Under the pieces are notes generated by a model. That model saw only the letters and a list, made by a program, of their open reading frames with translations. It was not told where the DNA came from and searched no databases. A program made the translations under genes and the position numbers. From an uncultured Psychrobacter sp. (GTDB lineage Bacteria > Pseudomonadota > Gammaproteobacteria > Pseudomonadales > Moraxellaceae), in the NCBI GenBank assembly GCA_947495055.1, contig CANLXO010000005.1:165403-229402 (forward strand): DNA of 64,000 nt, written 5' to 3'. Shown here one piece after another: positions 25,618-36,126 of this stretch. Position 1 is the stretch's first letter, and each line of letters opens with the position of its first letter.

Positions 25618-27093
25618 ATGTCTGCCTCAGCGAACTATCAACCTGCCCTCTCATTTGAACCTATAACCATCAGCTCCTTTAAAGCCTATGATATTCGCGG
25701 TGAGTTGGGCGTCAGTTTGGATGAAGACATTGCTTATCGTATCGGGCGCGCCTTTGCGCAGATTTTATTAGCGCGTTTTAAGGCTACCGATAAGAGTGAG
25801 AATAAGGAGGGTTTGCAAACGGCTATCGTCATCGGTAGCGACATTCGCCACTCAAGTGAAACCCTTAAACAGGCGACTATCAAAGGGGTTATAGATGCAG
25901 GTGTCGATGTTATCGATTTAGGCATGAGCGGCACCGAAGAGGTATATTTTGCGACCAGTCACTATCAAGCGATGGGCGGCATTGAAGTCACTGCCAGTCA
26001 CAATCCAATTAATTATAATGGACTTAAACTGGTCAAAGAGCACTCAAAACCAATCAGCAGCGACGATGGTTTAGCTGAGATTCAAGCGTTAGCTGAGTCT
26101 GGCGACTTTACCCCAACGCACGCAACGGGACAAATACAGTTATTGACAGACAAAAGCGCTTATATCAATCATGTCATCGATTTTATTAATATCGATATAC
26201 TCAAACCCTTAAAGCTTGTGATTAATTCAGGCAATGGTAGCGCAGGCCCCGTTGTTGATTTATTAGTCCATAAACTTAAGACGGCTGGCGCGCCAATTGA
26301 TGTAATCAAGCTACATCACACCCCTGATGGTAGTTTTCCTAATGGTATCCCCAATCCTATGATTGAGGCCAATAGAGTGGCTACCAAAGAGGCAGTTTTA
26401 AAAAACAAAGCTGATCTAGGTATTGCTTTTGACGGCGACTTTGATCGCTGTTTTTTATTCGATGAATATGGCGAGTTTATCGATGGTAGTTACGTCGTTG
26501 GTATGCTTGCTCAAGCGTTTTTGAATAAGTATAACAATGAATCTATCGTCTACGACCCTCGGGTAATATACAACACCGAAGCGGTTATCGAGGCTCATGG
26601 CGGTCAGGCAGTTATCAGTAAATCAGGACACTCTTTTATCAAGCAGGTGATGCGAGAGTCAGGCGCTGTCTATGGCGGTGAGATGTCCGCGCATCATTAT
26701 TTTCGCGATTTTTTCTACTGTGATAGCGGCATGATACCTTGGCTGTTGACCATTGAGCTATTGTCAATTACAGGCAAAACGCTGTCAGAATTGGTCACAG
26801 GCTATATCAGCGACTATCCAAGCTCAGGCGAGCTTAACTTTCGCCTGACTACCTATGATGCGCCTAGCATTATTAGCGCAATAGAAGATAGATTTAGCGC
26901 GCAAAATCCTGAAAAATCGACTTTAGACGGGCTGAGCCTGAACTTTGGTGATTGGCGTTTTAATTTGCGAGCGTCTAATACTGAGCCACTGATTCGTCTA
27001 AATATTGAAGCGCGTGGTGATAAAGAGTTACTCGCGCAAAAAGTGGACGACATTCAGCAGTGGTTAGCCGCTCAAGGAGCGATACCTGCTTAA
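25618..27093 (+). CDS. manB: Phosphomannomutase (CpsG/ManB type)
   Basis: 491 residues. Interconverts mannose-6-phosphate and mannose-1-phosphate (possibly also the glucose pair) for GDP-mannose and surface polysaccharides. N-terminal SFKAYDIRGELG, phosphoserine loop GIEVTASHNPINYNGLKLV, metal loop DGDFDRCFLFDEYGEF, sugar-specificity block GEMSAHHYFRDFFYCDSGMI and phosphate-binding RASNTEPLIRLNIEARGD are all intact and closely match E. coli CpsG. The head is about 12 residues longer than usual. Convergent with the sugar-nucleotide cluster; position corresponds to pgm at the end of Acinetobacter capsule loci. Confidence 0.9.
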   Translation: MSASANYQPALSFEPITISSFKAYDIRGELGVSLDEDIAYRIGRAFAQILLARFKATDKSENKEGLQTAIVIGSDIRHSSETLKQATIKGVIDAGVDVIDLGMSGTEEVYFATSHYQAMGGIEVTASHNPINYNGLKLVKEHSKPISSDDGLAEIQALAESGDFTPTHATGQIQLLTDKSAYINHVIDFINIDILKPLKLVINSGNGSAGPVVDLLVHKLKTAGAPIDVIKLHHTPDGSFPNGIPNPMIEANRVATKEAVLKNKADLGIAFDGDFDRCFLFDEYGEFIDGSYVVGMLAQAFLNKYNNESIVYDPRVIYNTEAVIEAHGGQAVISKSGHSFIKQVMRESGAVYGGEMSAHHYFRDFFYCDSGMIPWLLTIELLSITGKTLSELVTGYISDYPSSGELNFRLTTYDAPSIISAIEDRFSAQNPEKSTLDGLSLNFGDWRFNLRASNTEPLIRLNIEARGDKELLAQKVDDIQQWLAAQGAIPA

Positions 27094-27142
27094 CGTATCT
27101 AGTCTGTTATATTGTCTAAAAACGCTTCGAAGTTAATAGAAT

Positions 27143-27186
27143 AAAAAGGGGTCTACTCATTCCTATACAAGCAGACCCTTTTTTGG
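27143..27186. terminator. Rho-independent terminator, probably bidirectional
   Basis: AAAGGGGTCT (about 27145-27154) pairs with AGACCCTTTT (27173-27182), with A- and T-runs on the flanks. Between the phosphomannomutase gene and the convergent UDP-glucose-dehydrogenase-like gene. Confidence 0.8.
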
Positions 27187-27203
27187 TGATGAATTTTTAC
27201 CAC

Positions 27204-28592
27204 TTACTTGTTGCGACCGATACCCACGTAACCGCCAACAAGTCCCTCAACTTGCACACGGGTCAAGACGTTCTGCGCATCAAAGATAGGCATTGCGTAC
27301 TGATTGATACTGGCAACATCTAAGCGATCTTGTGGCGACCAGCTGATGATAAATATAGCTTGAGCGCTAGCTAAAGACTGATAAGGGCTATCAATCAGCG
27401 TCATAAGCGGCTGTTCTTCATACTGCTCAGCGAGTTCGGTTTGTGCCTTATCACTATAGATAAGCGTATGAATATTATATGACCACAATAAGCTCAGGAG
27501 CGGGTGAATTGCAGAATTTGCAGTGCGTCCAGAGCCTGATTTATAACTACCGCCCCAAATCATTACGGTTTTATTATCGATAAACCCATCAAAATATTGC
27601 CAAAATTTGCGAAATATCAGCTCTTTTTGGTCTTCGTTGATGTGCATGACCGCTTGCAGTAGTGGCATCTCAACGCGGCTAGTCTCGCCTGATTCTTCCA
27701 GCTTTATAAGCTCACTAGGCAAAGTATTACCGCCAAAACCCCAACCTGCTTGTAAGTAGCTGCTACCCACGCGCGCATCGAGTCCCATGATTTGACTGAC
27801 CTGTCCGATATCGACATTCTGGCTATCTGCTAAGCGTGACATCTCGTTCATAAAACTCACTCGAGTCGCTAGCATGGCCATAATACTACTGCGAGCGAAT
27901 TCTATCGTTGCAATATCAGCATGATGATAGGAGCGCGCCTGTTGCATTAGAGGCTGTAGCGCGCGTAGATGCTGACTGCTGTCTGGCGTCTTTTCGCCCA
28001 GTAACCACAGCGACGGTTTAAGCATCGAGCTATAGGCCTCGCCATCTTGCAAGAATACAAAGGGCACATAATACACCCAAGCACGTCTTAGACGCTGAGC
28101 AACTTGAGAGATATGACCTAGATTTTCGATACCACTCATAATAATCGGTTGGGTCTGCTGCTGACTATCATTAAAGCTACTAACCCAGCTCTCATCATTC
28201 CAAAATGATTTTATGTCATCAAGAAACAGCCAATAGAGCGCGGCGCGGGGTAGAACCTGAGTGCTGTCACGCTTGGTATCGGTAGTAGGTTCTTCATAAG
28301 TAATAATGAGTTCATCCGCATTTTTGGGCAACTGAAAACTTATTATCTGTTCTTGTTGAACATAGAGCTGCCACAGTGCTTGCAGATGATGCTCAAAACT
28401 ATATTGCTGCAGCTGCTGTGACAATTTATCGTTATCGGCATAAATATGAACGTATTGACCTAAACTTGCCAACACGACTGCACTAGTTAAAGCCTCAATA
28501 CCATGACCAATAAGTACGCAGACATCAGAGTATTTGACAGCAAAACGATTAGCGTTTTCGCCATTATTATTGTTAGCAGAATTTGAAGTCAT
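27204..28592 (-). CDS. Degenerate UDP-glucose 6-dehydrogenase homologue
   Basis: 462 residues from the ATG at 28592 (AAAGG 7 bases upstream; a GTG 15 bases earlier is weaker). The fold is recognisable: VCVLIGHGIEALTSAVVLAS in place of the GTGYVGL Rossmann loop, ATRVSFMNEMSRLAD in place of ALRVAYFNE, then GLDARVGSSYLQAGWGFGG. Key residues are altered: the catalytic Cys of GGxCLPKD is Thr here (GGNTLPSE), the Lys and Asp of that motif are Ser and Glu, the upstream catalytic Lys aligns with Arg and the Asn with Met. Dehydrogenase activity is therefore doubtful, although the frame is intact. Neighbours pgi, galU and galE place it at the ugd position of capsule loci. It may be a structural or regulatory relic. 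Confidence 0.75.
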   Translation of the reverse strand: MTSNSANNNNGENANRFAVKYSDVCVLIGHGIEALTSAVVLASLGQYVHIYADNDKLSQQLQQYSFEHHLQALWQLYVQQEQIISFQLPKNADELIITYEEPTTDTKRDSTQVLPRAALYWLFLDDIKSFWNDESWVSSFNDSQQQTQPIIMSGIENLGHISQVAQRLRRAWVYYVPFVFLQDGEAYSSMLKPSLWLLGEKTPDSSQHLRALQPLMQQARSYHHADIATIEFARSSIMAMLATRVSFMNEMSRLADSQNVDIGQVSQIMGLDARVGSSYLQAGWGFGGNTLPSELIKLEESGETSRVEMPLLQAVMHINEDQKELIFRKFWQYFDGFIDNKTVMIWGGSYKSGSGRTANSAIHPLLSLLWSYNIHTLIYSDKAQTELAEQYEEQPLMTLIDSPYQSLASAQAIFIISWSPQDRLDVASINQYAMPIFDAQNVLTRVQVEGLVGGYVGIGRNK

Positions 28593-28659
28593 AAGATTAC
28601 CTTTCACTTCTTATTATCATTTATGTCTAATTATCATCTAAATTTAACTACAAACAGTA

Positions 28660-30333
28660 TCAAGACAGCTGTTTGATATGGGCAAGTAGCTGATTGGTCG
28701 AGCTATCAAACTGCTCGCTACCGTCTTGTTGCAGGGCATGATAAACCGTCTCTGCCATCTGTTTACCCATCTCAACGCCCCATTGATCAAAAGGATTAAT
28801 ATCCCAAATACTAGCCATGACATAAACTTTATGCTCATATAAGGCAATAAGCGCGCCTAAGCTATGCGGCGTGAGTTTGTCAAGCAATAGCGTAGTTGAG
28901 GGCTGATTACCACGGTAATGCTTGTACTTGTCCGCCTCGCAAGCATGAGTCTTCTCAACGATTGCTGCATTACCAAAGGCTAGGACGCGGCTTTGCGCCA
29001 AACAGTTAGACAAAGATAGCTCATGCTGATGCTGCAAGGAGGCATTTTGTAGCTCATCGCTGTAGTGACGCACGCAAGCGATAAAGTCGCAAGAAACGTG
29101 CTGAGTACCTTGATGAAGTAGCTGATAAAACGCATGCTGAGCATCAGACCCAATCTCACCCCATAGAATTGGACAGGTATTATAATCAACGCGAGTGCCA
29201 TCATGAGTGACCGACTTACCATTACTCTCCATCTCAAGCTGCGTCAAATAACTGGGCAAATAGCTTAGTCTGCCATCATATGGAAGTACGGTATGAGCAT
29301 GTATTTGCAAGAACGTACTGTTCCAAACCGCGAGCAAACCCAGTAGCACAGGCAAATTATCCGCAAAATCAGTATGAGTAAAATGTTCATCCATACTGTG
29401 CGCGCCAGCGAGCAATTCACGGAACTGACTCATACCAATGCGCACAGCAATGGCTAAACCAATCGCTGACCATAAAGAGAAGCGTCCACCGACCCAATCC
29501 CAAAGCTGCAACTGGTGCTCAGGATGAATACCCCAAGCGCTCATTTTTTCGTTATTAGCAGATATACCGATAAAGTGCCGACGTAATACGCTATCCTCAC
29601 TACCATCGCGGCGCTTAGCGGTTGCTAGCAGCCATGACAGCGCCGTCTTCGCGTTGGATAAGGTGTCAACGGTACCAAAGGATTTGGAGGAGATAATAAA
29701 CAGCGTGGTCTCTGCATTTAAGCGTTTGAGCAAATTATCGAGCTGGGAGCCATCCATATTGGAGACAAAATGCACTAAAATACTAGTATCAGACCATTCA
29801 TCAAGAGCAGTCGCTGCCATCAACGGCCCAAGGTCTGAACCACCAACGCCGATATTGACCACATCGGTAATTGCTTTACCCGAGAACCCGCGCCACGTGC
29901 CGTTTCTAATACGTTTGGACAAACGCTCTACCTGCAATAGACTCTTATGTACATCAGCCACAACATCTTGCTCACCCATTTGCAGTTTGGCAGTTGATGG
30001 TAGACGTAACGCCGTATGCAAAGCAGCACGCTCTTCACTGGTATTGACCATAGCGCCTTGCATCAAAGCTTTTATACGTCCAGATAAATCACAACTGTCA
30101 GCCAGGTCTAAAAGCGTCGACAATACCGTCTCATCGATACATTGTTTGCTGTAATCCATATACAGCTCGCCTGCCTGCGTACTAAAGCGCGTCGTACGCG
30201 CGTCTCCTTTAGCAGAGTCTTTGGCAAACAGATCAGCAAGTGACCAAGAGTGTTTGGCAAGGTCTTGAAGTCGCTCCCATGGTTTAGACAGGCGCGCGCT
30301 TTTAAAGCTGTAGCTTTGCATTTTTACATCCAT
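28660..30333 (-). CDS. pgi: Glucose-6-phosphate isomerase
   Basis: 557 residues. Interconverts glucose-6-P and fructose-6-P. Family signatures present: VGVGGSDLGPLMAATAL-type phosphate loop (GVGGSDLGP), FIISSKSFGTVDTLSNA, DWVGGRFSLWSAIGL and MESNGKSVTHDG, plus the C-terminal DINPFDQWGVEMGK. Catalytic Glu/His pair are in conserved positions. Only 3 bases separate it from galU upstream, so the two are translated from one mRNA. Confidence 0.96.
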   Translation of the reverse strand: MDVKMQSYSFKSARLSKPWERLQDLAKHSWSLADLFAKDSAKGDARTTRFSTQAGELYMDYSKQCIDETVLSTLLDLADSCDLSGRIKALMQGAMVNTSEERAALHTALRLPSTAKLQMGEQDVVADVHKSLLQVERLSKRIRNGTWRGFSGKAITDVVNIGVGGSDLGPLMAATALDEWSDTSILVHFVSNMDGSQLDNLLKRLNAETTLFIISSKSFGTVDTLSNAKTALSWLLATAKRRDGSEDSVLRRHFIGISANNEKMSAWGIHPEHQLQLWDWVGGRFSLWSAIGLAIAVRIGMSQFRELLAGAHSMDEHFTHTDFADNLPVLLGLLAVWNSTFLQIHAHTVLPYDGRLSYLPSYLTQLEMESNGKSVTHDGTRVDYNTCPILWGEIGSDAQHAFYQLLHQGTQHVSCDFIACVRHYSDELQNASLQHQHELSLSNCLAQSRVLAFGNAAIVEKTHACEADKYKHYRGNQPSTTLLLDKLTPHSLGALIALYEHKVYVMASIWDINPFDQWGVEMGKQMAETVYHALQQDGSEQFDSSTNQLLAHIKQLS

Positions 30334-30336
30334 GTC

Positions 30337-31215
30337 TTAATTATTATCAAGTTGTTGCTGGGCAAAATAGATAAACGCTTGCATATAAGAGTGCATATCA
30401 CCTGCATCATAACTATCGCCGCGCATTGTCGTGACATTGACGCCATACTGACTGATTAGAGCATCGATCGCATCGGTCAGTTGAATCTCACCGCCAACAG
30501 AAGCAGTAGTATGCGCTAGATAATCAAATATCTGATTGCTAAATACGTAGCGGCCTACGACAGCCAGCCGAGATGGCGCCTTATCTAGGCTAGGTTTTTC
30601 TACAAATCCTGCAACTTTAAAACTCATATTTTCTGAAGTATTATCGTTTTGGGTAGCAAGGTCGTGGTCTTGACTGAGCTTAGCAATACCATATTTATGT
30701 ACGTCTTCGTCAGCCACTTGATCCACTAGTATTTGCGAATGCCTATCATCAGCAAACTGTTTAATCATAAAAGCTAAGTTATCGCTTTGGCTATCAGTGG
30801 TAAAGGGATCCAGCACCACATCTGGTAGCAACACCGCAAAATCATTATCACCGATAATGGGGCGCGCAGCTAGCACCGCGTGACCTAAACCTAGCGCTTT
30901 GCCCTGACGTATCATAGATACGCTGACATCCTTCGGTAACCAGTTTAAACTATCAGCAAGCGCGTCTTTGCCTTTTTGCCGAAGCTGATGATCCAGCTCT
31001 GCATTGGTATCAAAATAGTTCTCGATCGCGCTTTTTTGGGCATGACCGACTAACACGATGTGCTTGATACCAGCAGCAATGGCCTCTTCGACCACATAAT
31101 GAATAGCGGGACGATTGCCTAGTGGCAACAGCTCCTTGGGTACTGATTTTGATAATGGCAACATTCGAGTGCCAAAGCCTGCTACAGGAATAACAGCATG
31201 AGTAATTTTTGTCAT
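30337..31215 (-). CDS. galU: UTP-glucose-1-phosphate uridylyltransferase
   Basis: 292 residues. Makes UDP-glucose for envelope polysaccharides. The start at 31215 gives MTKITHAVIPVAGFGTRMLP, the family's nucleotide loop G-x-G-T-R-x-L-P; PKELLPLGNRPAIHYVVEEA and the NDFAVLLPDVVLDP metal/uridine block follow, as does the sugar-phosphate motif GFVEKPS. An in-frame TTG 18 bases earlier lacks a binding site. Member of the galE-galU-pgi cluster. Confidence 0.95.
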   Translation of the reverse strand: MTKITHAVIPVAGFGTRMLPLSKSVPKELLPLGNRPAIHYVVEEAIAAGIKHIVLVGHAQKSAIENYFDTNAELDHQLRQKGKDALADSLNWLPKDVSVSMIRQGKALGLGHAVLAARPIIGDNDFAVLLPDVVLDPFTTDSQSDNLAFMIKQFADDRHSQILVDQVADEDVHKYGIAKLSQDHDLATQNDNTSENMSFKVAGFVEKPSLDKAPSRLAVVGRYVFSNQIFDYLAHTTASVGGEIQLTDAIDALISQYGVNVTTMRGDSYDAGDMHSYMQAFIYFAQQQLDNN

Positions 31216-31290
31216 AAATAGAATCTGCGTCAAAAGGTTTTAGTGTAGATAAAGCGTTTTAATTAAAAGTAACATGCAATAGCATCAAAT

Positions 31291-32337
31291 TTAAGAGGCA
31301 TTATAGCCATTAGGGTTTTGACTTTGCCAGCGCCAAGTATCGCTGCACATATCGATGATAGATAGCTTAGCTTCCCAGTCCAGCAATGTTTTTGCTTTGT
31401 CAGCACTAGCGTAACAACTGGCGATGTCTCCCGCGCGGCGCTCGGCAAACTGATAAGGAATATTTTGCTCAGTTACACTAGCAAACGTATCGACTAACTC
31501 TAAAACGGAAGTCCCTTTACCCGTACCCAAATTAATGGGTAAAAATCCTACTGAGCGACTCTCTTTTGCACAGTCTTGCTGCTTTAAATAATTTAAAGCG
31601 GCAACGTGACCTGATGCCAAATCAGTCACATGAATAAAATCACGGACACCCGTACCATCAATAGTGGCGTAATCATTACCAAAGATATTTAATTTTTCAA
31701 GCTTACCGACGGCAACTTGAGAGATATACGGCATCAAGTTATTGGGAATGTCATTTGGATCCTCACCAATTGTACCTGAAGGATGCGCGCCTACCGGATT
31801 AAAATAGCGCAAAGTTACCAAATTCCAGTCTTTATCTGCTACTGCTAAATCTTCTAAGATGTGTTCAACCGTCAGCTTACTTTGACCATAAGGATTGGTC
31901 GCAGAACGAGGAGAGCTTTCATCAATAGGTAAAATTTTAGCATCGCCATAGACCGTTGCTGACGAAGAGAAGATGAAACTTTTAACGCTAAATTTACTCA
32001 TAATGTCAAGTAGTGTAATAGTCCCACTAACATTGTTGTCATAATAAAGCAGAGGTTTGGCGACAGACTCACCAACCGCTTTTAGTCCTGCAAAATGAAT
32101 AACGCCAAAAAATTCGTGTTCAACAAATACTTTTTGTAGTGCTCTGCGGTCGCGAATATCGCCTTCAATGAATTCGATGGACTCACCAATGAGCGTTGAG
32201 ACACGATTGAGCGCCTCAACGCTACTATTAGATAAGTTATCAAAGACAACCACTTCATACCCTGCCTGATATAGTGCAATGCAAGTATGAGACCCTATAT
32301 AACCTGCGCCGCCTGTGACCAGAATCTTGTGCTTCAT
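31291..32337 (-). CDS. galE: UDP-glucose 4-epimerase
   Basis: 348 residues. Interconverts UDP-glucose and UDP-galactose (or the GlcNAc/GalNAc pair). ILVTGGAGYIGSHTCIAL is the NAD loop; FSSSATVYGDAKILPIDES contains the catalytic Ser, and NPYGQSKLTVEHIL the Tyr-x3-Lys. VRDFIHVTDLASGHVAAL and the RRAGDIASCYASADKA ending confirm GalE. The ATG at 32337 is chosen; a longer frame would begin inside the sucD terminator at 32361-32393. First gene of the galE-galU-pgi run. Confidence 0.95.
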   Translation of the reverse strand: MKHKILVTGGAGYIGSHTCIALYQAGYEVVVFDNLSNSSVEALNRVSTLIGESIEFIEGDIRDRRALQKVFVEHEFFGVIHFAGLKAVGESVAKPLLYYDNNVSGTITLLDIMSKFSVKSFIFSSSATVYGDAKILPIDESSPRSATNPYGQSKLTVEHILEDLAVADKDWNLVTLRYFNPVGAHPSGTIGEDPNDIPNNLMPYISQVAVGKLEKLNIFGNDYATIDGTGVRDFIHVTDLASGHVAALNYLKQQDCAKESRSVGFLPINLGTGKGTSVLELVDTFASVTEQNIPYQFAERRAGDIASCYASADKAKTLLDWEAKLSIIDMCSDTWRWQSQNPNGYNAS

Positions 32338-32360
32338 AATATAACCAAAAGTATATAAGA

Positions 32361-32393
32361 ATAAAAAAAGACACCTCATTGTGAAGTGTCTTT
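32361..32393 (-). terminator. Rho-independent terminator of the TCA superoperon
   Basis: On the minus strand AAAGACAC (32393-32386) pairs with GTGTCTTT (32374-32367) and runs into seven Ts. It closes the suc segment after sucD and lies immediately ahead of galE. Confidence 0.88.
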
Positions 32394-32450
32394 ATAGTAT
32401 ATCAATATAATTAAATAGTTATCTGCCAAACTTATGTAGCTTTTAACGCA

Positions 32451-33326
32451 TTACCAGCCGGTGACTTCTTTTAGCTTGTCACCTAGTTTTGAGGGATCGC
32501 GTGTGTAAGCGATACCTGCGTCTTCAAAGGCTTTGAATTTTTCTTCGGCTGTGCCTTGACCACCAGAGATGATCGCGCCTGCGTGACCCATACGCTTGCC
32601 AGCAGGTGCCGTCACACCAGCGATATAACCGATCACAGGTTTAGTCACATTATCTTTAATGTACGCTGCCGCTTCTTCTTCAGCCGTACCGCCAATCTCA
32701 CCGATTAAAATAATCGCTTCGGTTTGTGGATCGTCTTGGAACAGTTTTAGCGCGTCTATCTGATTCATACCTGGGATAGGATCGCCGCCGATACCAATAC
32801 AAGTTGACTGACCAAAACCTAGCTTTGTCGTTTGCGCAACGGCTTCATAGGTCAGCGTACCAGAACGTGAAATGATACCCACTTTGCCTGGCAGATGAAT
32901 ATGACCTGGCATGATACCTATTTTGCACTCGCCTGGCGTGATAACGCCTGGGCAGTTTGGACCCACAAGGCGTACATCGCCTGCAGCTTCAAGGTAACGC
33001 TTGGCTTTTAGCATATCTAAAGTCGGTACGCCTTCGGTGATAACAACGATAAGCTTAACGCCTGCGTCTACAGCTTCAACGATTGAATCTAGTACAAAGG
33101 GCGCTGGTACATAGATGACAGACGCGTCCGCTTGCGTCGCTTCCATGGCCTCGCTCATAGTATCAAATACAGGTAGACCCAGATGCGTTTGACCGCCTTT
33201 ACCTGGAGTCACGCCGCCGACTACTTTAGTACCGTACTCAATCGCTTGCTCAGAATGAAACGTACCGTTTTTACCCGTAAAACCTTGTACCAATACTTTG
33301 GTATTTTTATCAATTAATACACTCAT
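32451..33326 (-). CDS. sucD: Succinyl-CoA synthetase alpha subunit
   Basis: 291 residues. Catalyses substrate-level phosphorylation with SucC in the TCA cycle. CoA-binding head [46 protein letters not shown] and the active-site loop [18 protein letters not shown] with the phosphorylated histidine. Full length. 27 bases behind sucC. Confidence 0.97.
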   Translation of the reverse strand: MSVLIDKNTKVLVQGFTGKNGTFHSEQAIEYGTKVVGGVTPGKGGQTHLGLPVFDTMSEAMEATQADASVIYVPAPFVLDSIVEAVDAGVKLIVVITEGVPTLDMLKAKRYLEAAGDVRLVGPNCPGVITPGECKIGIMPGHIHLPGKVGIISRSGTLTYEAVAQTTKLGFGQSTCIGIGGDPIPGMNQIDALKLFQDDPQTEAIILIGEIGGTAEEEAAAYIKDNVTKPVIGYIAGVTAPAGKRMGHAGAIISGGQGTAEEKFKAFEDAGIAYTRDPSKLGDKLKEVTGW

Positions 33327-33353
33327 TATTTTTTCCTACTTTTGATCATTATT

Positions 33354-34532
33354 TTAGTTGACGATACCTGTGGTAACTGCAGAAACGATCTTTTGCGCCG
33401 CGTCTGCAAGACCTTGCGCTGAGGTAAGCTTTAGACCAGACTCTTCTAAAATCTGTAGGCCTTTTTCAGCATTATTACCCTCTAGGCGCACGACTACAGG
33501 CACTTGCACGTCTACTTCTTTGACTGCAGCGATAATCGCCTCTGCAATCATGTCACAGCGTACAATACCGCCAAAGATATTGATCAAGACCCCTTCAACA
33601 CTGCTATCTTCTAAGATAATCTTAAACGCTTCAACCACGCGATCTTTGGTCGCACCGCCGCCCACGTCCAAGAAGTTAGCAGGCTTACCGCCATATAACT
33701 TGATGATATCCATGGTCGCCATAGCGAGGCCTGCACCATTAACCATACAACCAATATTACCCTCTAGGGCTACGTAGTTTAGATCAAACTCTGATGCTTT
33801 AAGCTCACGCTCATTCTCTTGCGACTTATCACGCAGAGCTTCGATTTTTGGCAGACGGTATAGTGCATTTGAGTCGATACCGATTTTGCCATCGACGCAG
33901 ACGATCTCGCCGTTTTCACGTACTGCTAATGGATTGACTTCAAGCAGAGCAAAATCATTGTCAATAAAAGCTTGATACGCGCCTTTCATGAGTTTTGCAA
34001 ACTGATTGACTTGCTTGCCTTCAAGACCTAATTTAAACGCGACTTCGCGAGCTTGATACGGCATCAGACCCACTAGTGGATCGACGCTGACTTTAAATAT
34101 CTTTTCTGGCGTTTGACTGGCAACTTCTTCGATATCGACGCCGCCTTCGGTTGACGCCATAAAGGTCACGCGGCGTGTTGAGCGATCAACGACAGCGCCA
34201 AGATAGAGCTCAGTTTGTACTGGGTACATGTCTTCTGCGACGAGTACAAAGTTGACCGGTTGACCATCAGAATCGGTCTGAAAGGTCACTAGATTAGTAC
34301 CGATCAGCTCGTCAGCCACTTTTTTGGCTTCTTCGCGGGTTTTGACCAGTTTAACGCCGCCTGCTTTGCCGCGGCCACCAGCGTGAACTTGCGCTTTGAT
34401 AACTGCGATATCTGTCGGCGTTTTGTCAAAAGCTGCCGCGGCTTCATCGCCACTATACGCGACAATACCTTCTTGAATCGGTAAGCCGTAGCTTTTTAGC
34501 AGCTCTTTTGCTTGATACTCATGTAAATTCAT
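33354..34532 (-). CDS. sucC: Succinyl-CoA synthetase beta subunit
   Basis: 392 residues (388 in E. coli). N-terminal [23 protein letters not shown]-grasp elements [20 protein letters not shown] and [20 protein letters not shown], and C-terminal [18 protein letters not shown] and [15 protein letters not shown]. The ADP/GDP specificity determinants were not examined. It is preceded by a 142-base spacer containing a strong hairpin. Confidence 0.97.
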   Translation of the reverse strand: MNLHEYQAKELLKSYGLPIQEGIVAYSGDEAAAAFDKTPTDIAVIKAQVHAGGRGKAGGVKLVKTREEAKKVADELIGTNLVTFQTDSDGQPVNFVLVAEDMYPVQTELYLGAVVDRSTRRVTFMASTEGGVDIEEVASQTPEKIFKVSVDPLVGLMPYQAREVAFKLGLEGKQVNQFAKLMKGAYQAFIDNDFALLEVNPLAVRENGEIVCVDGKIGIDSNALYRLPKIEALRDKSQENERELKASEFDLNYVALEGNIGCMVNGAGLAMATMDIIKLYGGKPANFLDVGGGATKDRVVEAFKIILEDSSVEGVLINIFGGIVRCDMIAEAIIAAVKEVDVQVPVVVRLEGNNAEKGLQILEESGLKLTSAQGLADAAQKIVSAVTTGIVN

Positions 34533-34584
34533 TGCTTGTATCCTTCGTTATTATCTAAATAAGAGAGAGTAAAAATGTGAAATC

Positions 34585-34637
34585 AGGCAATTTACCATAG
34601 CAGCAGAACTCATCGTAATGAGTTCTGCTATGTTGCC
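34585..34637 (-). promoter_or_regulatory. Long stem-loop between lpd and sucC
   Basis: Inner perfect 12-bp stem AGCAGAACTCAT (34602-34613) with ATGAGTTCTGCT (34618-34629) and a 4-base loop, flanked by further pairing CATAG/CTATG and AGGCAA (34585-34590) with TTGCCT (34632-34637). No T-run in the direction of transcription, so it suits an mRNA processing or 3'-end protecting element better than a terminator. Confidence 0.7.
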
Positions 34638-34674
34638 TAATCAAACTATTATCTTGCTAAAGCAAAACTGTTAA

Positions 34675-36126
34675 CTACTTACGTTTTTTGCGCTGGATAG
34701 CATGAATAGCACGTCCATCTGCTGATAGTGCCGCTTCATGTACGGCCTCAGAGATTGTTGGATGCGCAAAAGTCATTAGTTGTAAGTCTTCAATGCTTGA
34801 GACAAACTCCATCGCGATCATACCTTGATGAACAATGTCGCCGGCTCCTGCAGAAATAGCATGCATACCTAATAGGCGATCGGTTTTGGCATCAGCGACA
34901 ACTTTGATAGACCCTTGCGCTTCACTTTGTGCCAGAGCGCGGCCGTTAGCGGCTAGGTTGAATGAGCCTGTTTTGACTTCATAGCCTGCATCAGCGGCTT
35001 CTTGCTCAGTGAGACCTACCCAAGCAATTTCTGGATGGGTATAAATGACATTGATAATCGTGTCATAGTTGATCTGAGCTTTTTCGCCATGAATACGCTC
35101 AACAGCCATCATGCCCTCTTCCATCGCTTTATGCGCTAGCATCGGACCGCGTACCAAATCACCGATAGCGTATACGCCGTCGAGATTGGTTTTGCACTGC
35201 TCATCAACATCGATAAGGCCGCGCTCGGTCAAGGTTACGCCACTGTCATCACCAAGTAGTTTCTCAGAATAAGCACGGCGACCGACACAAACGATCAGCT
35301 TATCAAAGCTCTCATCAGACGCCTCACCTTTGTTTTCACTAGTGACCACGACTTGACCATCTTTGACTTCAGCATTGGTCACTTTGGTATCAACGCGGAT
35401 ATCAAGACCTTGCTTTTTGAACATCTTACGCGCTTCTTTGGCAATATCTTTATCAGCTGCTGCCAAAAACTCAGGCAAAGCTTCATAAACGACGACTTCA
35501 CTACCTAGGCGACGCCATACTGACCCCAGCTCAAGACCAATGACACCTGCACCAATGACGCCTAAGCGTTTGGGAGTTTCGGTAAAATCAAGCGCGCCTG
35601 TCGAGTCAACGATATGCTCATGATCGACTTTTGCTACTGGTATATCAATAGGGATAGAACCTGAAGCCAAGATAACGTTTTTGGCAGTAATGGTGCTCTC
35701 GCTTTCATCTTCTAAAGCAACAAATTTAACTTTTTTGTCATCGCCCTTGCCATCAACTAGTGTGCCCCAGCCTTGTAACCACTCAACACCATTACCTTTT
35801 AACAGTGCTGCCACGCCACCTGTCAACTGCTTGACGATGCCTTCTTTGCGCTCGATCATTTTCTCAATGTCGATACCCACATCACCTGTGCTGATACCGT
35901 GCTCTTCAAGATCATGCTTGGTGGCCTCATAACGATGTGAAGTATCAAGCAGTGCTTTTGATGGGATACAACCAACGTTCAAGCACGTACCGCCAAGCGC
36001 AGGCTCGCCTTTATAGACGCGTTTTTCGATACAAGCCACGCTCATACCCAATTGACCTGCACGGATAGCGGCTTCATAACCACCAGGACCGCCACCAATG
36101 ACGACTAGATCATAACTGTCTTTCAT
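34675..36126 (-). CDS. lpd: Dihydrolipoamide dehydrogenase (E3)
   Basis: 483 residues. FAD enzyme that reoxidises lipoyl groups in the 2-oxoglutarate (and possibly pyruvate and glycine) complexes. FAD loop [20 protein letters not shown], redox-active disulfide [19 protein letters not shown] loop [40 protein letters not shown] and the C-terminal His-Glu of [14 protein letters not shown]. Set apart from sucB by 233 bases with a terminator-like hairpin, so its level may be partly independent of sucAB. Confidence 0.97.
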   Translation of the reverse strand: MKDSYDLVVIGGGPGGYEAAIRAGQLGMSVACIEKRVYKGEPALGGTCLNVGCIPSKALLDTSHRYEATKHDLEEHGISTGDVGIDIEKMIERKEGIVKQLTGGVAALLKGNGVEWLQGWGTLVDGKGDDKKVKFVALEDESESTITAKNVILASGSIPIDIPVAKVDHEHIVDSTGALDFTETPKRLGVIGAGVIGLELGSVWRRLGSEVVVYEALPEFLAAADKDIAKEARKMFKKQGLDIRVDTKVTNAEVKDGQVVVTSENKGEASDESFDKLIVCVGRRAYSEKLLGDDSGVTLTERGLIDVDEQCKTNLDGVYAIGDLVRGPMLAHKAMEEGMMAVERIHGEKAQINYDTIINVIYTHPEIAWVGLTEQEAADAGYEVKTGSFNLAANGRALAQSEAQGSIKVVADAKTDRLLGMHAISAGAGDIVHQGMIAMEFVSSIEDLQLMTFAHPTISEAVHEAALSADGRAIHAIQRKKRK

